The notes beneath the pieces are model-generated. The model saw only the letters and a list, made by a program, of their open reading frames with translations, made no database searches and was not told the DNA's origin. A stretch of 64,000 nucleotides of DNA from assembly GCA_964483455.1 (NCBI GenBank), contig CAZACK010000005.1:27577-91576 (forward strand), in the 5' to 3' direction. A program made the position numbers and the translations under genes. Each line of letters opens with the position of its first letter. Position 1 is the first letter of the stretch. Of the stretch, positions 24,709-32,423 are shown piece after piece. The DNA is from CAYZJD01 sp964483455 (GTDB lineage: Bacteria > Acidobacteriota > Terriglobia > Bryobacterales > Bryobacteraceae).

Positions 24709-25041
24709 TCATTCGGAAGCCCGTTCAAGGTCCAGGGCAAAAGCCAGCGCGTCCTTGAGCCGCTCCATTATCTCAGCGGAAATCCTGCCAATCTTGCGTT
24801 CAAGACGCACGGTGGGCGGCGATCCTAATCCTTGAACGTTCGCTACTGATTCACGATCAAGGCTTGGAAGCCGCGGCAGCGGCACCTCGTAAGGACTGTT
24901 CCTCCGCTGAGTGGTGAGGGGTACATACAAGACGAGAGATCGTGGCGGGTCGGGATCATGGCGGGAGACAATGACGACGGGACGCGTCTTGGCGGCGAGT
25001 CCCAGGTCTGCTAACCAGACCTCACCGGGTTGGGGTTTCAT
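24709..25041 (-). CDS. MazF/PemK-type toxin
   Basis: A 110-residue mRNA interferase family protein. The opening PQPGEVWLADLGLAAKTRPVVIVS is the MazF core (G-E-V/I-W and R-P-V-V-I/V), followed by LVLYVPLTTQ, SYEV-like NSPYEVPL and SVANVQGLGSP, then a C-terminal helix ISAEIMERLKDAL. It most likely cleaves mRNA at short motifs. It overlaps the upstream antitoxin-like gene by 20 bp. It lies in the accessory island next to an integrase, a common position for mobile toxin-antitoxin systems. Confidence 0.88.
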   Translation of the reverse strand: MKPQPGEVWLADLGLAAKTRPVVIVSRHDPDPPRSLVLYVPLTTQRRNSPYEVPLPRLPSLDRESVANVQGLGSPPTVRLERKIGRISAEIMERLKDALAFALDLERASE

Positions 25042-25207
25042 CGAGCAGGTCGAGGACCTCCTGTTCGGCAGCGCGCGAGCGCGCGATATCCAGGATGTCG
25101 TGATCGGCGAGCTCTATTACCTCAGTGATGCGCTCCCTGGCCTCTGCCGCCGTCTCCGGCTTCCACTCGCGTAATCGAGCATCCAGCTTCTCCGCTAATG
25201 CGTCCAC
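25022..25207 (-). CDS. antitoxin partner of the MazF-type toxin
   Basis: A 61-residue acidic helical protein (DARLREWKPETAAEARERI, VIELADHDILDIARSRAAEQEVLDLLDE) directly upstream of and overlapping the toxin. It shows no clear DNA-binding fold; assignment as antitoxin rests on position, size, charge and overlap. Comparable short helical antitoxins accompany many MazF-like toxins. Confidence 0.7.
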   Translation of the reverse strand: MDALAEKLDARLREWKPETAAEARERITEVIELADHDILDIARSRAAEQEVLDLLDETPTR

Positions 25208-25246
25208 GATGGCCTCCTGCTCTCGATCCTAGTTTAACGCCATGGG

Positions 25247-25260
25247 CCCTAGGCCTAGGG
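25247..25260. promoter_or_regulatory. perfect 14-bp palindrome before the integrase gene
   Basis: CCCTAGGCCTAGGG is perfectly self-complementary and ends 1 bp before the integrase ATG. It lies between the divergent MazF-type operon and the integrase gene. It could be an operator for either, or a recombination-related site; nothing in the sequence decides. Confidence 0.55.
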
Positions 25261-25261
25261 G

Positions 25262-25770
25262 ATGTCGCCACGTACTCAACTCCGGGGGCATGGAGGCCCC
25301 AGTCATGAAGCGTGGCAAGAAGAGCCGGGCCAGGGATCTTCTCCGAAACATAGCCTGAGCCTGCCTGATCTTGACCAGGCGAGATCGGCGGTTCGCAACA
25401 GTCTACCCTCGAAGGAGTCCCAGCGAGGTTACCGGCACGCGATAGACGAGTTCATCGCCTGGTACTGCTCTGAACCTAGGTTGTCGCTCAACAAGGCCGT
25501 CGTCACTCGCTATCGAATTCACTTGGAATCACGTGAGCTTGCACCGGGCACGATTAACGGTAGGCTCGCGGCCGTCAGGCCCCTCGCATACGAAGCTGCC
25601 GATACCGGACTACTCAGCTCGGATCTCGCTGCCGGTATCCGCCGAGTGAAAGGGCCGAAGAACCTCGGCGTTCGTCTGGGCAACTGGCTCACGGCCGATC
25701 AGGCAAGGGCGCTCTGGCAAGTGCCTGACCCGAATACGCTCAAGGGCAAGCGAGATCGAGCATTGCTCTG
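25262..25770 (+). pseudogene. truncated tyrosine recombinase (integrase), catalytic domain lost
   Basis: About 170 codons of a Xer-like phage/ICE integrase. The core-binding (SAM-like) domain is intact: KESQRGYRHAIDEFIAWY, AVVTRYRIHLESRELAPGTINGRLAAVRPL. The beginning of the catalytic domain is present (LTADQARALWQVPDPNTLKGKRDRALLC). At 25770 the sequence switches to the C-terminal part of an IS21 transposase, so the catalytic R-H-R-Y residues are missing and the fused tail is out of frame with either protein. It is a dead gene, unless the junction is an assembly error at the repeated IS. Confidence 0.8.
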
Positions 25771-26208
25771 CCGCCGTCGTTCATCGGCCGCCCGGTGGAA
25801 GTGCGCGAAACCCGCGACCACGTCGAGAGCGAACTCGATGCCCGCCACATCGTCAAGCACAAGCGGATTCCCACGCCCGACCAGGTGCGCGTGACCTTGC
25901 CCGAGCACCGGCCGCCGCGGGGCCAAGGACCTGGTAAGCGCGATCCCTATCCGGAGGAAACCGCGATCCTCGCCGCCGCGCCCGAGATCGCGCCCTATGT
26001 CGAGAACCTGAAGCGCCACGGCCGTAAGGTCATCGCGCTCGTGCTGCGGCAACTGCTGCGCCTGCTGCGGGACTATCCGCGCGAAGCCTTCCTCGGGGCG
26101 ATCGAAGAAGCCGGCCGCTATGGCCTGTACGACCTCGACCGCGTCGAACGCATGATTCTGCGCCGCGTGACGCGGGAATACTTCCGCCTGGAGGACCACG
26201 ATGACTGA
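25771..26208 (+). pseudogene. istA: istA transposase remnant (C-terminal 145 residues), IS21 family
   Basis: In-frame with the IstB overlap, this reads PPSFIGRPVEVRETRDHVE and continues to the C-terminus (PTPDQVRVTLPEHR, VIALVLRQLLRLLRDYPREAFLGAIEEA, RMILRRVTREYFRLE), which is the Mu-like C-terminal region of IstA. The helix-turn-helix and DDE catalytic core, some 350 residues, are absent. It overlaps istB by 8 bp, the native arrangement in IS21. Transposition cannot be driven from this copy. Confidence 0.82.
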
Positions 26209-26926
26209 CGAGATCGAGCAGTTGCTCCGGAACCTCGAGCTCGGTCGCATGCGCTCGATCTATGACGAGCAACTGCGCGCCGCCGAAAAGCAGCAGGTCT
26301 CTTACTCGGAGTTCGTCGCCGCGCTGCTGCGCGCCCAGTGGCATCATCGGCAGGAGAGCGCGTTGGAATGGCGCATCCGCCGCGCCAATCTGCCCGAGCA
26401 CTGGTCGCTGGAAACCTTTCCTTATAGCCGCCAGCCCGGCGTGAAGCGCAAACAGATCCAGGGCTTCGCCGAACTTGACTTCGTGGCCAAACACGAGAAT
26501 CTGGTGTTCATCGGCCCCACCGGCGTGGGCAAGACCGGACTCGCCTGCGGCCTCCTGCTGAAGGCCTTGCAGAACGGACTCCGCTGCCAATTCATCCGCG
26601 CCCAGGATCTGTTCGACGAAATGTATGCCTCCCTCGCCGACCGCTCCACGCGCAAGCTCGTCAACCATCTGGCGCGGCTCGACGTCCTGCTGATCGATGA
26701 GTTCGGCTACCTCAACCTGAAGCCGGAACAGTCCAACACGTTCTTCAAGCTGATGGAGGAGCGCTATCACCGGCATTCCACCCTCGTCACCACCAACTTG
26801 GACTACTCGGAATGGCACAACTTCCTCGGCAACAAGTCGATGGTGGAGGCGCTGCTCAGCCGCTTGCGGCATTACTGCCACACGGTGCGCATCGACGGCC
26901 CGTCCTTGCGTGAGCCGCAAGGCTGA
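26201..26926 (+). CDS. istB: IS21 helper ATPase IstB
   Basis: A 241-residue AAA+ DnaC-like ATPase that supports IstA transposase. It has an N-terminal helical region (EQLLRNLELGRMRSIYDEQ), then Walker A FIGPTGVGKTGLA (about 105-117), Walker B VLLIDEFGYL, sensor-1 TLVTTNLDYSEWHN and the final arginine-rich SRLRHYCHTVRI. Length and motifs are intact. It overlaps istA by 8 bp and the following ORF by 17 bp. It could act in trans on other IS21 copies in this genome. Confidence 0.93.
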   Translation: MTDEIEQLLRNLELGRMRSIYDEQLRAAEKQQVSYSEFVAALLRAQWHHRQESALEWRIRRANLPEHWSLETFPYSRQPGVKRKQIQGFAELDFVAKHENLVFIGPTGVGKTGLACGLLLKALQNGLRCQFIRAQDLFDEMYASLADRSTRKLVNHLARLDVLLIDEFGYLNLKPEQSNTFFKLMEERYHRHSTLVTTNLDYSEWHNFLGNKSMVEALLSRLRHYCHTVRIDGPSLREPQG

Positions 26927-27269
26927 GCGTTCCATGAACGCCGCCGAATACGTACAGCGCGTGCTCGACGCCTATCGCGCGACGCCGGGCGCCTGCGGTG
27001 TGGTGCGCCAGCCGGACCGCACCTTCGCCCTGGCGCTCCACGCGCGCGGCGTGCCGCTGGATGCGGTAGAGAATGCCTTCGTGCTCGCCACGGTGCGGCG
27101 TCTGGTGCGCCGCCCCGACGCTCCACCGCTGGGCATCATCCGCTCGCTGGCTTACTTCGGTCCCGTGATCGATGAGGTCCTGGAGTCATCCGTTGGGCCG
27201 GATTACGATCGGTATCTCCGCCAGCGCTTGCCGCATTGGCTCGCCGCCCAGCGCTCCAGCAGCCGATAG
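26910..27269 (+). CDS. IS21-associated accessory protein, unknown
   Basis: A 119-residue frame from GTG at 26910, or 111 residues from the ATG at 26934. It overlaps istB, so it belongs to the element. The sequence (NAAEYVQRVLDAYRATPGACGVVRQPDRTFALALHARGVPL, AFVLATVRRLVRRPD) is helical and basic and looks like a small DNA-binding protein, but I recognise no family. Its tight overlap with istB argues for co-translation. Confidence 0.65.
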   Translation: MSRKAERSMNAAEYVQRVLDAYRATPGACGVVRQPDRTFALALHARGVPLDAVENAFVLATVRRLVRRPDAPPLGIIRSLAYFGPVIDEVLESSVGPDYDRYLRQRLPHWLAAQRSSSR

Positions 27270-27273
27270 CTGG

Positions 27274-27288
27274 CACGCCTGCGGCGTG
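27274..27288 (+). terminator. short hairpin after the IS ORFs
   Basis: CACGCC-TGC-GGCGTG forms a perfect 6-bp stem with a 3-nt loop, starting 5 bp after the accessory ORF stop. There is no U-tract, so it may instead be an RNA-processing or terminal structure of the IS. The rest of 27289-27514 is C-rich and shows no gene. Confidence 0.35.
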
Positions 27289-27514
27289 GATGATAACGCT
27301 AGTTGGCATCGCAGCGGAACCCAGTCTGCGTCCCCCATCGGATAAATACCGAGGAACGTCAATGAGCCCCAACCCCAGCCCCTCGCCACGTCCATCCCCC
27401 CGTCCCTGATTTCGCCAATCCCACCTATTCCCACTTTTCCATCTCCAACAATCTAAACCACTTCTCTAATTTCCGCCAGCTCCCTCTCCCCACCCCCATG
27501 CTATAACCCAATCG

Positions 27515-29044
27515 ATGAGCCGCTCCGCCAGCCGCGACGCCGTGCGCACCCTCCTCGACCTCGCCCAGCCCGCCGAGCCCTTCTGCTCCGACCTCGGCCA
27601 GCCCTTCTTCGCCCTCCCCCTCGCCACCGACGCCCGCCAGGCTTACCCCATCCGCCCCGACTTCCTCGCCCTTTACCTCACCGCCCGTTACTTCCACCAC
27701 TGCGGCGAGCCTCCCCCCGATCCCGCCCTCCGCTCCGCCCTCCGTACCCTCGAAGCCCGCGCCTTCTCCGAGCGCCGCACCGAGCCTCTCTACCCCCGCG
27801 TCGGCTGGCGCCCCCACACGTTCTTCGGCCCCACCATCTTCCTCAACCTCGCCAACGACGACGGCGAGTTCATCGCCATCAACGCCGAACATTGGGAGAT
27901 CGTCGGCAACTCACCGGCCTGCTTCGCCCACCACCGGGCCCAACTACCCCTCCCGCGCCCGCCCGAGCCTCCCCGCCTCGCCTCCACCCCGGCCGAAGAA
28001 TGCTTGCCCGATACTCCACCCGACCCAGCCCCCGCCCCCGTCCAGCCTGATCCCGCCGCCATCGCCCGCCTCCGTTCCTTCTTCCCCTGCGACGATCCAG
28101 CCTGGCGCCGCTGCCTCGCCTGGCTCATCGCCGCCCTCCACCCCGCCATCTCCTACCCCATCCTCATCCTCCAGGGACCGCCCGTCTCCGGCAAATCCAC
28201 CGCCGCCCGCTTGCTCCGCGCCCTCCTCGACCCCTCCAACGCCCCTCTCCTCGACCTCCCTTTCTCCCGCCGCCGCATCTACTCACTCGCCGCCCGCCAA
28301 TGGATCACCGCCTTCGACTACGTCACCGATATCCCCCGCCCCGCCGCCGGCGCCCTGTGCCGTATCTCGACCGGCGCCGAACACCTCTCCCAGAACTGCA
28401 ACTACCGCGACGAACCTTTCCTCCACCATCTCCGCCGGCCCGTCCTCCTCACCGCGCCCGCGGAACTCGTCATCCCGCCCGGCCTTGCCGCCCACGCCCT
28501 CCTCGCCTCCTTCCCCGGAATCCCGCCCGCCTCGCGCCGCTCGGAAACGGAGCTGTGGGAGGAGTTCGAACAGGAAGCCCCACGCATCCTCGGCGCCCTA
28601 TGCTCCGCCGCCAGCATCGCGCTCAAGCAACTCAGCGAAGTCTACCTCGCCGAGCCGCCCGCCTGCGTCGACGCCGCTCGCTGGGCCGTCGCCGCCGCCC
28701 CCGCCCTCGGCGTCGCCGCCAAAGATCTGCTCGCCGCCTTCCAACCCTTCGAGCCCGACCCCCTCGCCGCCGCTCTCGCCGAATTCATGCGGAACCGCAC
28801 AAACTGGCAGGGCTCCGCCAGCGCCTTGCTCGCCGAACTCCGCCCAGCGCTCGGAGACGCCGCCCCCGCCACGCCCAGGGCTTTTTCCCAGCGCCTTCGC
28901 AGCCTCACCCACACCGGCCTGGCCATCGAGTTCGGCAAGAGTCACGGAAATCGCTCAATTCGGGTGGCGCAAAGCATGCCGAAATCCCCCAAGTTTGCGC
29001 CACCCGACTCTCCATCTCCAAAAGGATCAAGAACTTACACATGA
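27515..29044 (+). CDS. phage/ICE-type helicase-like ATPase (primase-associated family)
   Basis: A 509-residue ATPase of the kind found in phages and integrative elements next to primase domains. Walker A is LQGPPVSGKSTAARLLRALL (about 222-241), and a Walker B-like strand is WITAFDYVTDIPRPAAGALCRISTG. It continues PVLLTAPAEL, SRRSETELWEEFEQEAPRILGAL and a C-terminal winged-helix-like end (RAFSQRLRSLTHTGLAIEFGK). The usual N-terminal primase-polymerase domain is not recognisable in the first 170 residues. The coding strand is very pyrimidine-rich with C-ending codons, unlike neighbours, which points to transfer. The start at 27515 is tentative, since no ribosome-binding site is seen. Confidence 0.72.
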   Translation: MSRSASRDAVRTLLDLAQPAEPFCSDLGQPFFALPLATDARQAYPIRPDFLALYLTARYFHHCGEPPPDPALRSALRTLEARAFSERRTEPLYPRVGWRPHTFFGPTIFLNLANDDGEFIAINAEHWEIVGNSPACFAHHRAQLPLPRPPEPPRLASTPAEECLPDTPPDPAPAPVQPDPAAIARLRSFFPCDDPAWRRCLAWLIAALHPAISYPILILQGPPVSGKSTAARLLRALLDPSNAPLLDLPFSRRRIYSLAARQWITAFDYVTDIPRPAAGALCRISTGAEHLSQNCNYRDEPFLHHLRRPVLLTAPAELVIPPGLAAHALLASFPGIPPASRRSETELWEEFEQEAPRILGALCSAASIALKQLSEVYLAEPPACVDAARWAVAAAPALGVAAKDLLAAFQPFEPDPLAAALAEFMRNRTNWQGSASALLAELRPALGDAAPATPRAFSQRLRSLTHTGLAIEFGKSHGNRSIRVAQSMPKSPKFAPPDSPSPKGSRTYT

Positions 29045-29083
29045 GAAAAATATGCACACACACCCGCTGCTTTGCGCCACCCG
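28961..29083. repeat. three copies of a 13-bp repeat
   Basis: CGGGTGGCGCAAA at 28961-28973 is the exact reverse complement of TTTGCGCCACCCG at 28994-29006 and 29071-29083. The first two form a perfect 13-bp hairpin with a 20-nt loop inside the 3' end of the ATPase gene; the third lies after its stop. They may be iteron-like or termination elements of the mobile region. Confidence 0.7.
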
Positions 29084-29090
29084 GTCCCCA

Positions 29091-29121
29091 ACCGCCCAAC
29101 CGAACAACCGCCCAACCGAAC
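29091..29121. repeat. short 16-bp tandem repeat
   Basis: ACCGCCCAACCGAAC occurs at 29091-29105 and again at 29107-29121, a 16-bp unit with one spacer base. Related CCGAACAA 8-mers occur in the ROK/GH127 intergenic region (57903-57924). It marks the right border of the accessory island. Confidence 0.6.
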
Positions 29122-29170
29122 GACCGAATTACCGCAGTGAGATAATGAACTCCGTTGCTAGGAGGTCTTC

Positions 29171-32100
29171 GTGAGCCGACTGTTGTTCGCCCTTATCCTC
29201 TTGCCCGCGCTTCTCACCGCCGGCTCGCCGGTCAAGGTCTGGGAAGAACCGCTGGTGATTCCCACCTACGTCACCGGCCCGCCCGATCCCAACCCCATGT
29301 TCTACTTCGGCCGCGCCTACCAGGGCGCCCGGGGGATGATCTATCCCTACCCGCTCTACGACAAGCTCACCGACCGCAAGGAGAACAAGTCCTACAAGGC
29401 CGTCTACCTGGAAAACGAGTACCTGAAGATCTGCGTGCTGCCGGAATTGGGCGGGCGCATCTTCATGGGCGTCGACAAGACCAACGGCTACGACTTTTTC
29501 TACCGCCAGCACGTCATCAAGCCGGCGCTGATCGGCATGCTCGGCGCCTGGATCTCCGGCGGCGTCGAGTGGAACGTGCCGCACCACCACCGCGCCACCT
29601 CGTTCCTGCCCGTGCAATACAAGCTCGTCGAGAACCCCGACGGCAGCCGCACCATCTGGGTCGGTGAACTTGAGTTGCGCCACCGCATGCGATGGGCGAT
29701 CGGCATGACCCTGCGCCCCGGCAAGGCGTACCTGGAGACTACGGTGAAAATCTTCAACCGCACGCCGCTGGTCCAGTCGCTGCTCTACTTCGCCAACGTG
29801 GCCACCCACGCCAATGAGAGCTACGAGATCATCTTCCCGCCCTCGACCCAGTTCGGCGTCCAGCACGCCAAGCACGAGTTTATTCGCTGGCCCATCGCCG
29901 ACGGCATCTATCGCGGTGTGGACTTCAAGGGCGTCGACGTCAGCAAGTGGAAGAACCACCTCCATCCGATCTCGATCTTTGCCTGGAACTACGAAGACGA
30001 CTGGCTGGCCGGCTACGACCACGGCCGCAAAGCGGGCACGCTCCACGTGGCCGACCACCACGTCGTTCCCGGCAAGAAGTTCTGGAGCTTCGCCAACGGC
30101 CCGGCGGGCAAGGTCTGGGACAAGGTGCTCTCCGACGAGGACGGCCCATACGTCGAGCTGATGGTCGGCGGATACTCTGACAACCAGCCCGACTATAGCT
30201 GGCTTCAGCCCTTCGAGACGAAGGTGCTGACGCAATACTGGTATCCGTTTCGCGAGACCGGCGGCGTGAAGAACGCCACGCTCGAGGCGGCGGTGAACCT
30301 GGAGGTCGCCGGCGGCAAAGCCCGCGTCGGCTTCCACGCGACGGAGGAGCACGCCGGGGCGTTGGCGCTTCTGGCGGCCGGCCCGAAGACGCTGCTCGAA
30401 GAGCGCATCGCCATCGGCCCCGGCAAGCCCTACTACAGGGAAGTCCCGCTGCCCGCCGGTGTCGATGCGCACGAGCTGCGCGCCTCGCTCTCCGCCGGAG
30501 GCCGCGAGCTGGTCGCCTGGCGGCCGGTGAGGCTCGAACGCAAGCCGATGCCCGATCCGGTCACCCCGCCTCCTCCGCCTGCCCAGGTGAAAACCAACGA
30601 AGAGCTGTACCTGATCGGCCTGCGCCTGGAGCAATTCCACAACCCGGCGCTCGATCCGGACCCGTACTACGAGGAAGCCCTGCGCCGCGATCCCGGCGAC
30701 TCGCGCGTCAACACCGCGCTGGGCGCCTTGTACCTGAAGCGCGGCCGTTTCCGCGAGGCGGAAGAGCATCTCCGCCGGGCGGTCGCCCGCGTGACGAGAA
30801 ACTACACCAGCCCCAAGGACTGCGAGCCATACTACTACCTCGGCGTCGCCCTCAAGGCTCAGGAAAAGCACGACGAAGCGTACGATGCTTTCTACAAGGC
30901 CGCCTGGAGCGCCGCCTGGACGGCGCCGGCGTACTATTCGCTGGCGGAGATCTCAAGCCTGCGCGGCGACTATCAGGCGGCGCTTCAGCACGTCCGGCGC
31001 TCGCTCGAGTTGAACGCGCTGAACAACCGCTCGCGCAACCTGGAGATTTCGCTGCTCGCGCGGCTGGGGCAGCCCGAGGAGGCGGCGAAGCGCCGTCGCA
31101 AGGTGGCGGAAATCGATCCGCTCGACGTCCGCACCGTCCTGCGCGACCACCCGTCTACGGGCTTCGAAAACGCCGTCGAGTACGCCAGCGCCGGCCTGTA
31201 CGACGAGGCGATCGAGGTGCTGCGTCAAATGGACCCCTCGCCGATGGTGCGCTACTACCTCGGCTACTTTGCCGGCAAGCTCGGGCGCAAACAGGAGCGA
31301 GCCGAACAGTACGCGCTGGCGGCGAAGCTCTCGCCGGACTTCGTGTTCCCCTTTCAGTTGGAGGCCATCGCCGTCTTGCGCGACGCCATCCAGGCCAACC
31401 CGCGCGACGCCCGCGCGCCTTACTACCTCGGCAATCTCTTGTTTGATCACCAGCCCGAGGAGGCGGTGAGGCTGTGGGAGGCGGCCCGCTCGCTTGACCC
31501 GTCGTTCCCCATCGTCCACCGCAACCTGGCCCTGGCCTACCAGCACGGCCAGGGAGGGCTGGAGAAGGCCATCGCCAGCATGGAAAAGGCGGTTTCGCTG
31601 AACAGCGGCGACCCGATGTTCCTGTTCGAGCTGGACAAGATGTATGAAGCTTCCGGCGCGGCCCTCGAAAAGCGTCTCGCCGTTTTTGACAAGTACGATT
31701 CCACCGTCCTTAAGCGCGACGACACTCTGTCGCGCGCCATCTCCCTTCGCGTCGCCGCCGGACAGTATGACCGCGCGATCGAGCTATTGACAGGCCGCCA
31801 CTTCCACATTTGGGAAGGCGGCGTGCGGTTCGGCGTCCACGATTCCTGGGTGGACGCGCACCTGCTCCGGGGCCACCAGCGGCTGGCCCGCAAGGACTAC
31901 GCCGGAGCGCTTGCCGATTACCGGGCGGCCGCCGAGTATCCGGAGAATCTGGAAACGCCGCGCCCGCTCCGCGGCGGCCGGCTGCCCGAGGTGAGCTACT
32001 GGATCGGCGTAGCCCACGAGATGCTCGGCGACTCCGCCTCGGCCGCCCAAGCCTGGAGGCTGGCGGCGGCGCATCCGCTTGGCAGCGACGAGGACCCGAA

Positions 32101-32419
32101 TCCGGGCGTCCATAACGGCGCCGAAATGCTCTACTGGCAGGCGCGCTCGCTCGAGAAACTCGGCGAGAAGGCCAAGGCGTCGGCCATGTACGCATCGCTC
32201 GTCAAGATGGGCCAGGCGGCGGTGAACGAGAAGGAAACCGTGGACTTCTTCGCCAAGTTCGAGACCCTTCAATCGGCCCGCGAGCGGAAGGCGCGGGCGC
32301 ACTACATCGCCGCCCTCGGCTATCTCGGCGCCGGCGAGAAGGCCGCCGCCAACCGCCACTTCGCCGAGGCCAAAACCGTGACGGGCTACTCGATCCCCAA
32401 CTCCGCCCCGTTAGAATGA
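29171..32419 (+). CDS. exported DUF5107 / tetratricopeptide-repeat protein
   Basis: A 1082-residue protein with a signal peptide (SRLLFALILLPALLTAG). Residues about 40-330 match DUF5107, a galactose-mutarotase-like beta-sandwich (YLKICVLPELGGRIFMGVDKTNGYDFFY, GAWISGGVEWNVPHHH). From about 475 onward there are many TPRs (EEALRRDPGDSRVNTALGALYLKRGRFREAEEHLRRA, ALKAQEKHDEAYDAFYKAA, GAREALADYRAAAEYP-like). Such proteins are common in Acidobacteriota near glycoside hydrolases and probably bind or process sugars. AGGAGG at 29160-29165, 5 nt before the GTG, fixes the start. A serine-like amidohydrolase gene follows 4 bp later. Confidence 0.85.
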   Translation: MSRLLFALILLPALLTAGSPVKVWEEPLVIPTYVTGPPDPNPMFYFGRAYQGARGMIYPYPLYDKLTDRKENKSYKAVYLENEYLKICVLPELGGRIFMGVDKTNGYDFFYRQHVIKPALIGMLGAWISGGVEWNVPHHHRATSFLPVQYKLVENPDGSRTIWVGELELRHRMRWAIGMTLRPGKAYLETTVKIFNRTPLVQSLLYFANVATHANESYEIIFPPSTQFGVQHAKHEFIRWPIADGIYRGVDFKGVDVSKWKNHLHPISIFAWNYEDDWLAGYDHGRKAGTLHVADHHVVPGKKFWSFANGPAGKVWDKVLSDEDGPYVELMVGGYSDNQPDYSWLQPFETKVLTQYWYPFRETGGVKNATLEAAVNLEVAGGKARVGFHATEEHAGALALLAAGPKTLLEERIAIGPGKPYYREVPLPAGVDAHELRASLSAGGRELVAWRPVRLERKPMPDPVTPPPPPAQVKTNEELYLIGLRLEQFHNPALDPDPYYEEALRRDPGDSRVNTALGALYLKRGRFREAEEHLRRAVARVTRNYTSPKDCEPYYYLGVALKAQEKHDEAYDAFYKAAWSAAWTAPAYYSLAEISSLRGDYQAALQHVRRSLELNALNNRSRNLEISLLARLGQPEEAAKRRRKVAEIDPLDVRTVLRDHPSTGFENAVEYASAGLYDEAIEVLRQMDPSPMVRYYLGYFAGKLGRKQERAEQYALAAKLSPDFVFPFQLEAIAVLRDAIQANPRDARAPYYLGNLLFDHQPEEAVRLWEAARSLDPSFPIVHRNLALAYQHGQGGLEKAIASMEKAVSLNSGDPMFLFELDKMYEASGAALEKRLAVFDKYDSTVLKRDDTLSRAISLRVAAGQYDRAIELLTGRHFHIWEGGVRFGVHDSWVDAHLLRGHQRLARKDYAGALADYRAAAEYPENLETPRPLRGGRLPEVSYWIGVAHEMLGDSASAAQAWRLAAAHPLGSDEDPNPGVHNGAEMLYWQARSLEKLGEKAKASAMYASLVKMGQAAVNEKETVDFFAKFETLQSARERKARAHYIAALGYLGAGEKAAANRHFAEAKTVTGYSIPNSAPLE

Positions 32420-32423
32420 TCGA

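Larger units (their letters stand above)
25771..27269 (+). mobile_element. 5'-truncated IS21-family insertion sequence
   Basis: The element comprises an istA remnant, complete istB and a third overlapping ORF. The left end is missing because it starts inside istA at the integrase junction. The right end is not located: the terminal repeats of IS21 elements cannot be found without the left partner. The boundary given is the end of the last ORF. Confidence 0.75.

Noticed and set aside
29129..30871. A 580-residue minus-strand frame
   Set aside because: Antisense to the DUF5107-TPR gene; no family features.
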